Origin: Conus ventricosus | Taxonomy: Eukaryota; Mollusca; Gastropoda; Neogastropoda; Conidae | Length of the DNA: 64,000 nucleotides | Reading direction: 5' to 3' | Assembly (NCBI GenBank): GCA_018398815.1 | Contig: CM031604.1 | Coordinates: forward strand, 51,150,318 to 51,214,317 | Shown: one piece after another, positions 55,601-64,000 of the stretch | Numbering within the stretch: the stretch's first letter is position 1 | Layout: each line of letters starts with the position of its first letter | Made by a program: the position numbers and the translations under genes | Notes under the pieces: model-generated | The model's database searches: none | The model's input: the letters and a program-made list of their open reading frames with translations, nothing else | Told to the model about the DNA's origin: nothing

Positions 55601-56248
55601 GTGTAAGTTTGCGTGCGCATGTATAATTGGGTGTCCAAGCAGAATGTGTGTTCATATATATCAGCTGTAAGATGTGATATTCTTCAGTGTTTGGTCTGTC
55701 AAATATTGAATAAATTTCCATTCCCAACAGCACACATATATGATGTATACAAAATTTGTATTATTTTTCATATAATGTTAAGAAGGCCAGATATCATTAC
55801 TTTTTATGTACTGATCAAGTTTTTGTCATGGTGTCTTGTGATTGGTCATGTCTGATACGAAGATTAGTAACTTAAATGTTTTGTATGTGTACGTCATGTT
55901 CCACTGTGTGTGCATGTAATTTACCTTGCTGTCAATTTTAGAAAGTGTAACTCATGTGCACCATTCTCCTTAATTTGCTGAGGGACTTAAATGTTAGATT
56001 TTTAAGTACATATGTCATTCATGAGAAACATATTCCTGTCTGATTGAAATTATGTCAGAGAAATTCAGCTTATGTACACTATAAAGGCATTGGTATTATC
56101 TTTTCACAAAGCAGTATTTAATCTTGCCAAAATAAATAGAAAGATTTTTTTTTATCGCCCGCCCGATCATAGTTTTTTTTTTGCTGGTGACCCATTTTAG
56201 TACTCCCTCCCTGTTCACTTTGAATTGGGGGGAAAAAAAACCCAGACA

Positions 56249-56271
56249 CCCCCCCCCCCCCCCCCCCCCCC
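56249..56271 (+). repeat. C homopolymer
   Basis: Run of about 22 C after CCCAGACA. Confidence 0.9.
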
Positions 56272-56465
56272 AACACCATAATCAGTATATGTCAGTAACT
56301 TGGCTTACAGGTAACAGGAGTGCCATAAAGAAATCTTGTTATCAAAACTTCTGTTTCCTTGATTCATGCTTGTTTTAAAAGAACAAAAACCTGCCTGACT
56401 GAACCTATCTACCTTTTTCTTTCCCCTTTTTTTGTGTGTGTTTTTGTAAGGGGATAGGGTGGCAG

Positions 56466-56614
56466 TTAACCGAAAATTCCCCACACAAAGGAGAAATTCC
56501 AGGAAATATTACAGCATTTTGTGCCTGTGTCACCTCTTCTGCTTGCTCAGACTACTGCACATTCTTTGGTATGAGAACAGAACTGCTCAAGGATGTGCTG
56601 GTGGGGGAGAAAAG
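56466..56614 (+). CDS. Candidate exon A of an unrecognised downstream gene
   Basis: Reads LTENSPHKGEIPGNITAF, CACVTSSACSDYCTFFGM and RTELLKDVLVGEK, with acceptor TGGCAG behind a long pyrimidine tract (an AAG at 56450 gives the same frame) and donor AAAG|GTGAGT. Phase 0 in, 2 out, compatible with the next candidate exon at 60992. Composition is protein-like (several Cys, no simple repeat). I do not recognise the family. Confidence 0.45.
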
Positions 56615-57578
56615 GTGAGTTTTAATACTCTTAGCAAATGAGAGGGAGGGAACCTTCATTTTGAAAGGTTGGATTTGAGCTGTGAAGATGTTCTTACATT
56701 CTCATTGTTTGCGTAGCTCATACAATATATTGTCACCCAAACAAAGTACTTACATTAGTTTTCTAGTTTTTTTGTTTTTCTTTAACAGAAAGAATGTTTC
56801 TTCTTTTTTTTCAGGGCAATATGTACATGTAGGTATTAGATAGTGTTGGGCAGGAACAGCCTGCCTGACATACTTTTCTTCAGGAGAAAACTGAAATAGG
56901 AACAGAAAAAATCTAGCAGGAAGGTTTGTTTTTGTAAGAAAATATGGCAAGTACGAATGGTAGCTTTTTATACCCAGGGCAAGGGAAGGTGTATGCTAAA
57001 CTCTGACATAAAACAATGACAGCAGCGAAGCATCTGCTTCATGTGAGTGTTTGCATGCACTTGGCAAATGCACACACAAATGCTCGCACACACACACACA
57101 CACATGGACATTTATGCATGGTACACACCTATTCAAACCTTTCTCATTTCAAGTTGCAATGATTCACTGATTATTTCCAGCAAATGTTCATGAATCAACC
57201 AGACTCTAAGGACAAAGAGAAACAAAATCTGGCTCTGTCTTCTATACCCTGCATCCATTGATCACATATATTTTGTTAAAAGTTTGGCATATGTGATATA
57301 TATTGTTAAAAGTTTGTCTTCAACAACAAAATATCTGGAACTGTTTTGTGAAATCAACATCGGTGGCTGGTCAAATATGAATGTACACATGATATTTCCT
57401 CAACAGTATATCCTGTTTATTTAGACAGGGTGGAACAATGTGACTGTTCAGGTAACCCTTTAGCCAGTCCACAATGTGTTATCTTCTATAGAAAAAGACA
57501 TTAAACATACTTTTATAATCTGAAAGGCTGGTCGTTTAAATAAATTTTTAAAAAGTGATGATGTGGACAAAATAGATT

Positions 57579-57730
57579 GGGCTAGTTTTTTCTTTCTTTC
57601 TTTCTTTCGCGTACGCAGGTTGATACTCCTGCGGACACTGCCTGTATTGACAGGCAGTAAGCTGTGTGTATGACCGTTTTTTTTATCCTGCCATTAAGGC
57701 AGCCATCTCATCTTCGGGAAGGGCTAGTTT
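57579..57730 (-). mobile_element. 5'-truncated SINE with 10-bp target-site duplication
   Basis: GGGCTAGTTT flanks the insert at 57579-57588 and 57721-57730. The insert (57589-57720, 132 bp) begins with CTTT repeats and contains CGTACGCAGG, GATACTCCTGCGGACACT and CCATTAAGGCAGCCAT, matching 45892-46020. On the minus strand it is the 3' half of the SINE ending in an AAAG run, a typical 5' truncation. Confidence 0.82.
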
Positions 57731-57774
57731 GGGTATAATTTATGTGATGCATGAGGGACGAAGCAAAGTTGGGA

Positions 57775-57801
57775 GGGGGGGGGGGGGGGGGGGGGGGGGG
57801 G
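57775..57801 (+). repeat. G homopolymer, about 27 nt
   Basis: Immediately downstream of the SINE copy. Confidence 0.9.
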
Positions 57802-58614
57802 AGCAGGGGCAAGAGGCATCAGTGGGTAAACATGACGATAAAATTGTGACATCATGCCAAAAAAAAGTCATCAGTCCCGAAACTAATGTTGTTTGTCGCA
57901 TTCTGGTGGAATGTAGATTTGTTTGCAGTAGTTAAAGTGAGTGAACATTGTTTCACTTGCAGTGTGACAGATGTAGGTAGGATCTTCATTACAAGGTTTT
58001 CTTTATACATAAGTTCTTACCACAGTGATTCAAGTTCTCATTAGAGATAGCTGTAGTCACTCCTTGAAATAAAAATGTTGGAGAAGAGATTGGAAAAGTG
58101 CTTGCCAGGGTTTTTTTTCCCTTTGAAAGTCATAAGTCAATTGTTCAGATGACAATGCCAGATAATTGTGAAAATGCATCTGAGCACTTTATGTGAAAAA
58201 GTCATAGAAGACTATAAGTTCTTCAGTACTTTTTTGAATATACTTTTCTGTCATATCAGCTCAGGTTTTCTTAGTTTGTGGCCAATCATTATTTTTTAAA
58301 CTATTTTTGTTTTTTATAAATTAAGTTTGGAGCTGCAGTTTTCATACAGATGGTACAACTTAAAACAATCACAAGGGAAAAATATCCAAGACAAGCGGAT
58401 AAGCTTTCAGAATTTGATTATTTTCCCCACCTTTTTTGATAGAAAGACAGTTCATCATCCAATTTAGATATGGATTGAAAGGTAGGGAAAAAAGTTGCGT
58501 TTTGCTGTGCAATTTGTTTTATTTTTCAGGTGGGTTTAGGAGATAAAGGCAAGAAGGAATGGAAAAAAAACAAACTTGGCAGCCTCTCACTCTGCCTCAA
58601 ATACGTACACATAC

Positions 58615-58618
<4 letters not shown>

Positions 58619-58649
<31 letters not shown>
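58619..58649 (+). repeat. TA microsatellite
   Basis: About 15 TA units. Confidence 0.95.
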
Positions 58650-58653
<4 letters not shown>

Positions 58654-59483
58654 TATATGTATGTAAGTTCTCTTTTTCTCTGTTTGTGTGCCTTAGTCTG
58701 TCATGTACATAGGCGCAGGCATATAAGCACATGCAGTACACGCTCGCTCACTCATTTGCGCACACACACATGCTGCATAGTATGCTCTTTCCAATATACA
58801 CACACTTGCACACTTTTTTTCTCGTATAGTATTATTGCAAGTACAACGATGTAGAACTAAAGTTCAAGTTACAGACTTTAAGAATGGTTTCCTTGAAAAT
58901 GGAATTAGCGCTTTTTTAATTTCAATCGGAAAAAAGAACAATAAAGCAAACAAATTTAAGTGCAAATCAATCAAGCATTGCTTCTTGGCTGCCATTTTTC
59001 CTTTAATATTTACGATGTTATTTCTCCATTTGAGTTATTCTTTGAAAGTTTCTTATATATATTTGCATGAATAAATGTGGGAAGAAGTGTTTCCCATTGT
59101 ATGCATGTGTGACCCTAGTGGGTTTTTGGGGTTGTTGTTTTTTTATTTTTGAGTGAACATATAAGGAAATTAAGTTGACAGACACTGTTGGGTATGATTG
59201 GTGGCTAGTTGAAATAATTTGTCCCTCTAGTCTCCTTCCCTTTTCCTCGCTTTCATCCAATGTAATTGCTCAATGACTTGGGGAGAGAGAGTTTGCAATG
59301 TCAGAGAATGTTTGCATATCAGTATTTTCTGCCTTGTGGTATTTAGCACTGCTTTATCCATACTTGAAGAGTGGGGGTGGTCTTTCAAGAACATGGCTCA
59401 AAGCATTTTCCTTTTTGGTGCACCAATCCTCTTTCTCTGTCTGTCTCTAACAGAGCACTTGTGCTGTTCCCTTCTGTCTGTCT

Positions 59484-59522
<39 letters not shown>

Positions 59523-60179
59523 TTTCTTATCATTTCATTTGGATTAGAGTTAAGTACCTTTAATTTTTGCAACAGACAATTTTCATTTTGCTTATTGACA
59601 TTTTAATGTGCTTATCAAAATTGTGTTTCACTTCAACCTGTGTTCTAAATTAATGTGGAAAGAAGTGTGACTTGTGTTTCCCTTGCTTCGATGCATTGTG
59701 CTTTACTGCTGTTTGAAAGTTGAAGGTTATGAATGTGGAGAATGAAATAAACAATGCTACAACCAGTCCACAAAAGTCTGAAATGTGATAGATAGTGTGT
59801 GAGACAGACATGTGTGCGAGATTACCAGCTTTAGGAGATCATAATCAATATGTCCTTTGTGGAAATAATAGTTTTCTCCATGTAAACAGCATCACAAATA
59901 ACTTTATTATGACATGAAATCATTATTCACAGTTTTTGGTAGTGTTAAGGCATTACGCAGCAAATTGCAAGAAAAATGAAAGATTAAGAACCTGTGACTT
60001 GCCATACATGCAGTGAAAACCATGACTTCCCGCAGTCAGTGACTATGTGTTCGGTGCTTATGCACTTGTCTTAATGTGTCATGTTGTAAAGAAAATTATT
60101 GTTTCCACATAGAAAAAAGTAATGATATTTTGAGAGAGAAAACATGCTCTATTTAGATTTAGTTGGTAATGGTAACACG

Positions 60180-60180
<1 letters not shown>

Positions 60181-60224
<44 letters not shown>
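60181..60224 (+). repeat. CT microsatellite
   Basis: About 22 CT units. Confidence 0.95.
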
Positions 60225-60227
<3 letters not shown>

Positions 60228-60991
60228 CCACTTACAGTCATACCGACACCTGCTAGCTCATGAACTGAGAGTGATTGACTAAACATCAAAATTGTGTGAA
60301 AATGTCCACCCTGTGCTGTTTAGTTAGATGCTTGTCAAAGATTTACTTCAAAGATGGTTTTCCATTTGCTGAAATGCATTAATTTTTTTGCGTGTGTTTA
60401 CCTGAAGGTAATTCACAAATGGGTTGGTGTGTGGTTAATCAGTTCATGGACTCAAACTAGAAATTTAAGACAACGTTGTTTAACATTGTCAGCTATACCA
60501 CTATTTTTTAAAGTGCTTTTCAATTTTATGAACAATACTCCATATATGTGTTGACTTGGACCTGAAAGAAAGTATAATTTGTACAGAGATAAGTTCACAC
60601 TTTGTTAACACCCTAGCTAACAGCAAAGGCTGTATCAGGGTTATTTACATGAGACGAAAACAGTGTATAGAAACTCTTGGTACACATACGTACACGTGTG
60701 CATGCACACGCACACATATGCGCACTCGCACACACAAGCATGAAAAAACAAATCTGACAAGACAGTGTTTTCTGTAACTGATATATCAAAACAGAAAATT
60801 TTGTCCAAATGTCTGCATAATTATACCCAAATGAATTAATGATAAAACCTTGTTCAATCTTCAAATTTCTCACATGAGCATAATTTTTTTCAAATCATAA
60901 ATGAATGGTGAAAGTACCATCCCAACACAAAAATCCAAAGATGAGCTGTACCAGCGGCTATCAAGTTGCTGGCTTTCTTTGTCTACCTCAG

Positions 60992-61147
60992 GTGTAGCAT
61001 GACACGGGAGCCTAAAAGTCTACATCAGATCAGCTTCAAAATTCCCTTCACAGGGCATTTGCTGGTCAGTGATGATTGTGAGGACCGGGAAATGCTTCAT
61101 TTTCTCTTGTTTCTAAGCGATGACCAAACCAAAAATACAGAAGTAAG
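60992..61147 (+). CDS. Candidate exon B of an unrecognised downstream gene
   Basis: Reads CSMTREPKSLHQISFKIPFT, GHLLVSDDCEDREMLHF and LLFLSDDQTKNTEV between a strong acceptor (CTTTCTTTGTCTACCTCAG) and a consensus donor (AAG|GTAAGT). It is open throughout, phase 2 in and phase 2 out, fitting candidate exons A and C. The pairing of good splice sites with a non-repetitive open frame makes it the best-supported of the three. Family not recognised. Confidence 0.55.
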
Positions 61148-61475
61148 GTAAGTGTTTTGAAACTCTCATTCTAAATGTACAATAAAGGATACCATCTGAG
61201 TTAAGGGTTTGGAAACACTTACTCTAATTGCACAGTCAAGGATACCGCCTGTAGTTTTTAAATGCATAGCAGTTTGGGGATAAATTTGCTGAAGGTATAG
61301 TGTGTGTGTTTCAGCTTCTTGTGCCCATTTCCATTACAATAAAATTCAGATCAGGGAATTTTGTATTCATAATGTTGCACCAACTGTTGCCGTGAGCATT
61401 TCTTCAGTTTGCACACAGGAACACAAAATGAGCAATAAAGAATGAGTGACATTTCTATTGCAACATCTTCATTAG

Positions 61476-61734
61476 CCTGACCGCCGCTGCTGATATGCTG
61501 GTCAGTCTGCCACTTCAGCTGTACAGTTGGTTACAGTCAGATTTCACACCCTTGCTTAATGGTGACATGACAATTGGGAATAACCACCCAAGCTCTAATA
61601 CTGATCTTGGTATTACCAGGACAACAATGTGTAAAAGTGTTATGCAAAAATTTGAAGTGTTCTATCAACATCGGCTGGATTCATCTGACGGCGAACTCGG
61701 TGTTGACCATAAAACTTATAAAAGTAGGTTCTAA
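61476..61734 (+). CDS. Candidate terminal exon C of an unrecognised downstream gene
   Basis: Reads LTAAADMLVSLPLQLYSWL, QSDFTPLLNGDMTIGNNHPS, TTMCKSVMQKFEVFYQHRLD and SSDGELGVDHKTYKSRF, then TAA. Acceptor is TTCTATTGCAACATCTTCATTAG. The phase joins exon B exactly (AG plus C gives Ser). Combined, exons A-C encode about 190 residues with no domain I can name. No AATAAA is visible shortly after the stop, so the end may be wrong. Confidence 0.5.
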
Positions 61735-62017
61735 TCGACATGCCACATCTTTTCACCTTTCACCCATCTGCAGAACACTTGAACTAGCTGACACCCAGCA
61801 GCAGTTAGTGTGGTAGGATGGCTAAAACAAAATTCTAATAGAATTGACACACACACACACACACACACCAAAACAAAACAAAACAAACGACGACAACAAC
61901 AAGGAAAAGAAAGAGAAAACAAGATACAAAGCATATAACGTACTCCCAGTTTATCTTGAATACGCGAGAGATATTCCATGAAGACAAAAAACCGTTTTGG
62001 GCCGTTATAGTCGTTAA

Positions 62018-62245
62018 TAATGGCTATTCTGGTAAACATCGGGCATCATCCGTGACCCATAATGAACATACAGGTCTACAAATTTTCAGAAAGATCGGCC
62101 ACATACTTTCTGAGACATTCCATAAAGAAGAAAAACTTATGGGCCGTTAGTAACGGCTATAACGGTAACCTAAAACATCGGGCATCATCCGTCGCCCATA
62201 ATGAACATACCTACAAATTTTCAGAAAGATCGGCCCAGTAGTTCT
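62018..62245 (+). repeat. Tandemly doubled retroposon-like 3' tail
   Basis: Two copies share GGCTATNNNGGTAA, CATCGGGCATCATCCGT, CCCATAATGAACATAC, and CTACAAATTTTCAGAAAGATCGGCC. Phrases like AGATCGGCCCAGTAGTTCTG are characteristic of RTE-type LINE/SINE tails in many animals, which is why I suggest a retroposon; no ORF supports this. Confidence 0.5.
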
Positions 62246-62288
62246 GTCTGGAGCGAGTGGAACACATTTTGACCACGGACGGAGGGGG

Positions 62289-62289
<1 letters not shown>

Positions 62290-62322
<33 letters not shown>
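62290..62322 (+). repeat. CA and GA microsatellite
   Basis: A short CA run passing into GA repeats, directly after the retroposon-like repeat. Confidence 0.9.
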
Positions 62323-62585
62323 CATTTCTTCGTTCCCATTCTAAAGTACTCCCTGTTCTATAAGAACTGGGAGTAAAAAAACAAACCGTTTGCAGATGGT
62401 AAACACTGGCAAACTCCCCACCAGAGTTCCGACTGACCTCCACACACACAAAAAAAAAATTAAAGTAGTAGTAGTAGTATGTAGGGACGTAATCAATACA
62501 TAGGCCGTTAAGCCTTTCAATGTCCCCTCGTGTTATTTTACTTTTATGACAGGGTTGAAAATGCATGCAATATAAATTTTCCTTC

Positions 62586-62804
62586 TTATTCATCAAAGCT
62601 TCTAAACTGTACTTTAAATTTCAAGTCTTCATCCAGCAAATTCTTAAAAACGTTAGTATTTTTAGCAAATTTAAGTGCAGTTGGCAAACTGTTCCAGTTA
62701 GCAATAACTCTGTTACTGAACTTGAATCTCCCCATATTAGTATGAAACTGCTTAACAAATATTTTGCCTTCCGAATTTCTTGTTCTATCTGTTTTAACAG
62801 CAAA
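62586..62804 (-). pseudogene. LINE C-terminal coding fragment
   Basis: Reads AVKTDRTRNSEGKIFVKQF, HTNMGRFKFSNRVIANWNSL and PTALKFAKNTNVFKNLLDED. The TRN...FSNRVIxxWNSLP pattern is the usual C-terminal end of Jockey/CR1-like RT proteins. It is separated from the RT body by the hairpin element, so the protein is split. Ends with TGA/TAA-type stop at 62586. Confidence 0.85.
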
Positions 62805-62843
62805 TGAAACAAACTGCGGCGTTACTGAAACACGACAAAAAAG

Positions 62844-63134
62844 CAGAAGAGCACACAAAACAAAGTGTGAAGTAACGACGATTTATTGCACGACACAAAA
62901 CAGGACAAGAAATTTTCGGCAAAATGCCTTCCTCAGCGACAAACAAAAAAAAGTACAGACATAAACATGCACAATACTCCCCTTGTGAAGTCAAAGGGAG
63001 TATTGTGCATGTTTATGTCTGTACTTTTTTTTTGTTTGTCGCTGAGGAAGGCATTTTGCCGAAAATTTCTTGTCCTGTTTTGTGTCGTGCAATAAATCGT
63101 CGTTACTTCACACTTTGTTTTGTGTGCTCTTCTG
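62844..63134. mobile_element. Fold-back (hairpin) element inserted in the LINE
   Basis: The arm CAGAAGAGCACACAAAACAA... (62844-62988) is followed after a few bases by its reverse complement (about 62997-63134), nearly perfect over about 140 bp including an A/T run that differs slightly in length. Flanking GCTGTT(T)AAAACAG occurs at both junctions with the LINE coding sequence (about 62786-62798 and 63132-63145 on the + strand as CTGTTTTAA(A)CAGC), suggesting a duplicated target. About 45 bp between the left arm and its flank is not part of the hairpin. No coding capacity. Confidence 0.75.
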
Positions 63135-63136
63135 TT

Positions 63137-63961
63137 TTAAACAGCCTCAAAAAAATAGTCCCACTGTATGTCCGTTTGCTGGTGAAATATTTTGAACACT
63201 TCAATCAAATCCCCTCTAATACGTCTGCCTTTTAAAGAGTGCAAATTTAAGTGATTTAATCTATCGGTATAAGACATGTTTGTACATTCTTGCAAGATTT
63301 TAGTAGCTCTTCTCTGTACTCTTTCGATTGCTATTGACTGTCTTTTCAAGTGTGGGTACCAGATTATATTGCCATATTCAAGATGCGGTCTAACCATAGC
63401 TTTATATAACTTTAAAAACGTTTCTTTATTTAGGTAAATAAAAGTTCTTTTTATTAATCCAATCATTTGGTTTGCTTTATTTATACACTTTTGAATGTGA
63501 GTATCAAAAAGTAAATCTTTATCAAAGATTACACCCAGATCCTTTTCTTCCTCACATTTCTGTACCAGCCTATTTCCACCATCTATTTTCATGTTGTATT
63601 CATGTTCTGGATTGTTTTTGCCAACATGCAAAACTTTACATTTTTCAACATTAAAATATAGATTCCACTTGTCTGACCAGTTTTGGAGGCAATTTAAATT
63701 TTCTTGCAGACTATTATAGTTATCTGATTTGTCATATATTTTTGTATCATCAGCAAAAATTTTACAAAAACTGTTTACCTCATCTGGAAGGTCATTTATA
63801 AAAATAGTAAACAGTACAGGTCCTAAAATGCTCCCTTGGGGAATACCACTCATAACATCTTTCTCTGTCGACATACAATTACCCACTCTCTTTTGTTTTC
63901 TATTTGACAAAAAATCTCTAATCCAGTTTAGCAACTTACCTACTATACCGTATGCTTCCAA
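63137..63961 (-). CDS. LINE reverse transcriptase, partial
   Basis: An open frame of 275 codons. Motifs: SGIPQGSILGPVLFTIFIND (RT block 4), CKIFADDTKIY with the catalytic FADD, WNLYFNVEKCKVLHVGK, DLGVIFDKDL, LYKAMVRPHLEYGNIIWYP and LKGRRIRGDLIEVFKIF. This is the palm/thumb of a Jockey/CR1-superfamily RT. Upstream, in another frame, FDTVPHERLLKKIGS continues the protein past an A-run at about 63963-63969, so one base is extra there. The 3' end is cut off by the hairpin insertion, which adds a stop. Confidence 0.88.
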   Translation of the reverse strand: MEAYGIVGKLLNWIRDFLSNRKQKRVGNCMSTEKDVMSGIPQGSILGPVLFTIFINDLPDEVNSFCKIFADDTKIYDKSDNYNSLQENLNCLQNWSDKWNLYFNVEKCKVLHVGKNNPEHEYNMKIDGGNRLVQKCEEEKDLGVIFDKDLLFDTHIQKCINKANQMIGLIKRTFIYLNKETFLKLYKAMVRPHLEYGNIIWYPHLKRQSIAIERVQRRATKILQECTNMSYTDRLNHLNLHSLKGRRIRGDLIEVFKIFHQQTDIQWDYFFEAV

Positions 63962-64000
63962 TTTTTTTCAATAATCTCTCATGCGGAACCGTATCAAAAG

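Larger units (their letters stand above)
57802..60991 (+). other. Gene-poor stretch
   Basis: No gene recognised; would be intron of the candidate downstream gene. Contains a TA tract (58619-58649), CT tracts (59478-59522, 60181-60224) and an AATAAA at 59746-59751. Confidence 0.6.
62460..64000 (-). mobile_element. Jockey/CR1-type non-LTR retrotransposon, 3' part, cut by the window edge
   Basis: On the minus strand, RT coding (63137-63961 and beyond the window) is followed, after a hairpin insertion, by the C-terminal end (62586-62804), a short 3' UTR and a short ACT repeat (TAGTAGTAGTAG on the + strand at about 62466-62478), a typical LINE terminus. The 5' end lies outside the window. Confidence 0.85.

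Overview
The window is animal nuclear DNA: large AT-rich introns, canonical GT-AG splice sites, long CA/TG tracts, G/C homopolymers and many transposable elements. The repeats (DIRS-like retrotransposons, SINEs ending in AAAG or ATT runs, a Jockey/CR1-type LINE) and the gene content suggest a lophotrochozoan, most likely a gastropod mollusc. The species cannot be fixed from sequence alone.

One gene dominates: a WNK (with-no-lysine) Ser/Thr kinase on the + strand, start codon at 527 and stop at 52342-52344. I reconstruct 15 coding exons and about 2,247 residues, near the length of vertebrate WNK1. Exons 1-6 carry the N-terminal tail and kinase domain, with the relocated catalytic lysine and the Cys at the normal lysine site. 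Exons 6-7 carry the first PF2-like/CCT domain and exons 11-12 the second. Exon 13 (2.8 kb) encodes a Gln/Pro-rich tail, and exons 14-15 the C terminus. RFxV/I peptides that could dock SPAK/OSR1 kinases occur in the N-terminal tail and in exon 13. Two coding exons (12 and 15) each need one extra base to stay in frame, which looks like homopolymer sequencing error or a damaged allele.

The introns host mobile DNA. Intron 1 has a SINE with an ATT-run tail. Intron 10 has a piggyBac-like remnant with TTAA ends and a hAT-like remnant with a BED-type zinc finger. Intron 12 has a GC-rich element with inverted ends. Intron 13 has an internally deleted DIRS-like element and a tRNA-like SINE. Intron 14 has a nearly complete 7.2 kb DIRS-like element with 150-bp inverted terminal repeats, an internal complementary region, and gag, RT, RNase H and tyrosine recombinase relics. 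Its gag is split by a SINE and its RNase H segment is duplicated around a gag-derived block.

Downstream of WNK (52.3-61.7 kb), three phase-compatible candidate exons suggest the 3' part of a second, unrecognised + strand gene. The window ends in a minus-strand LINE whose reverse transcriptase ORF is split near its 3' end by a 290-bp fold-back hairpin.
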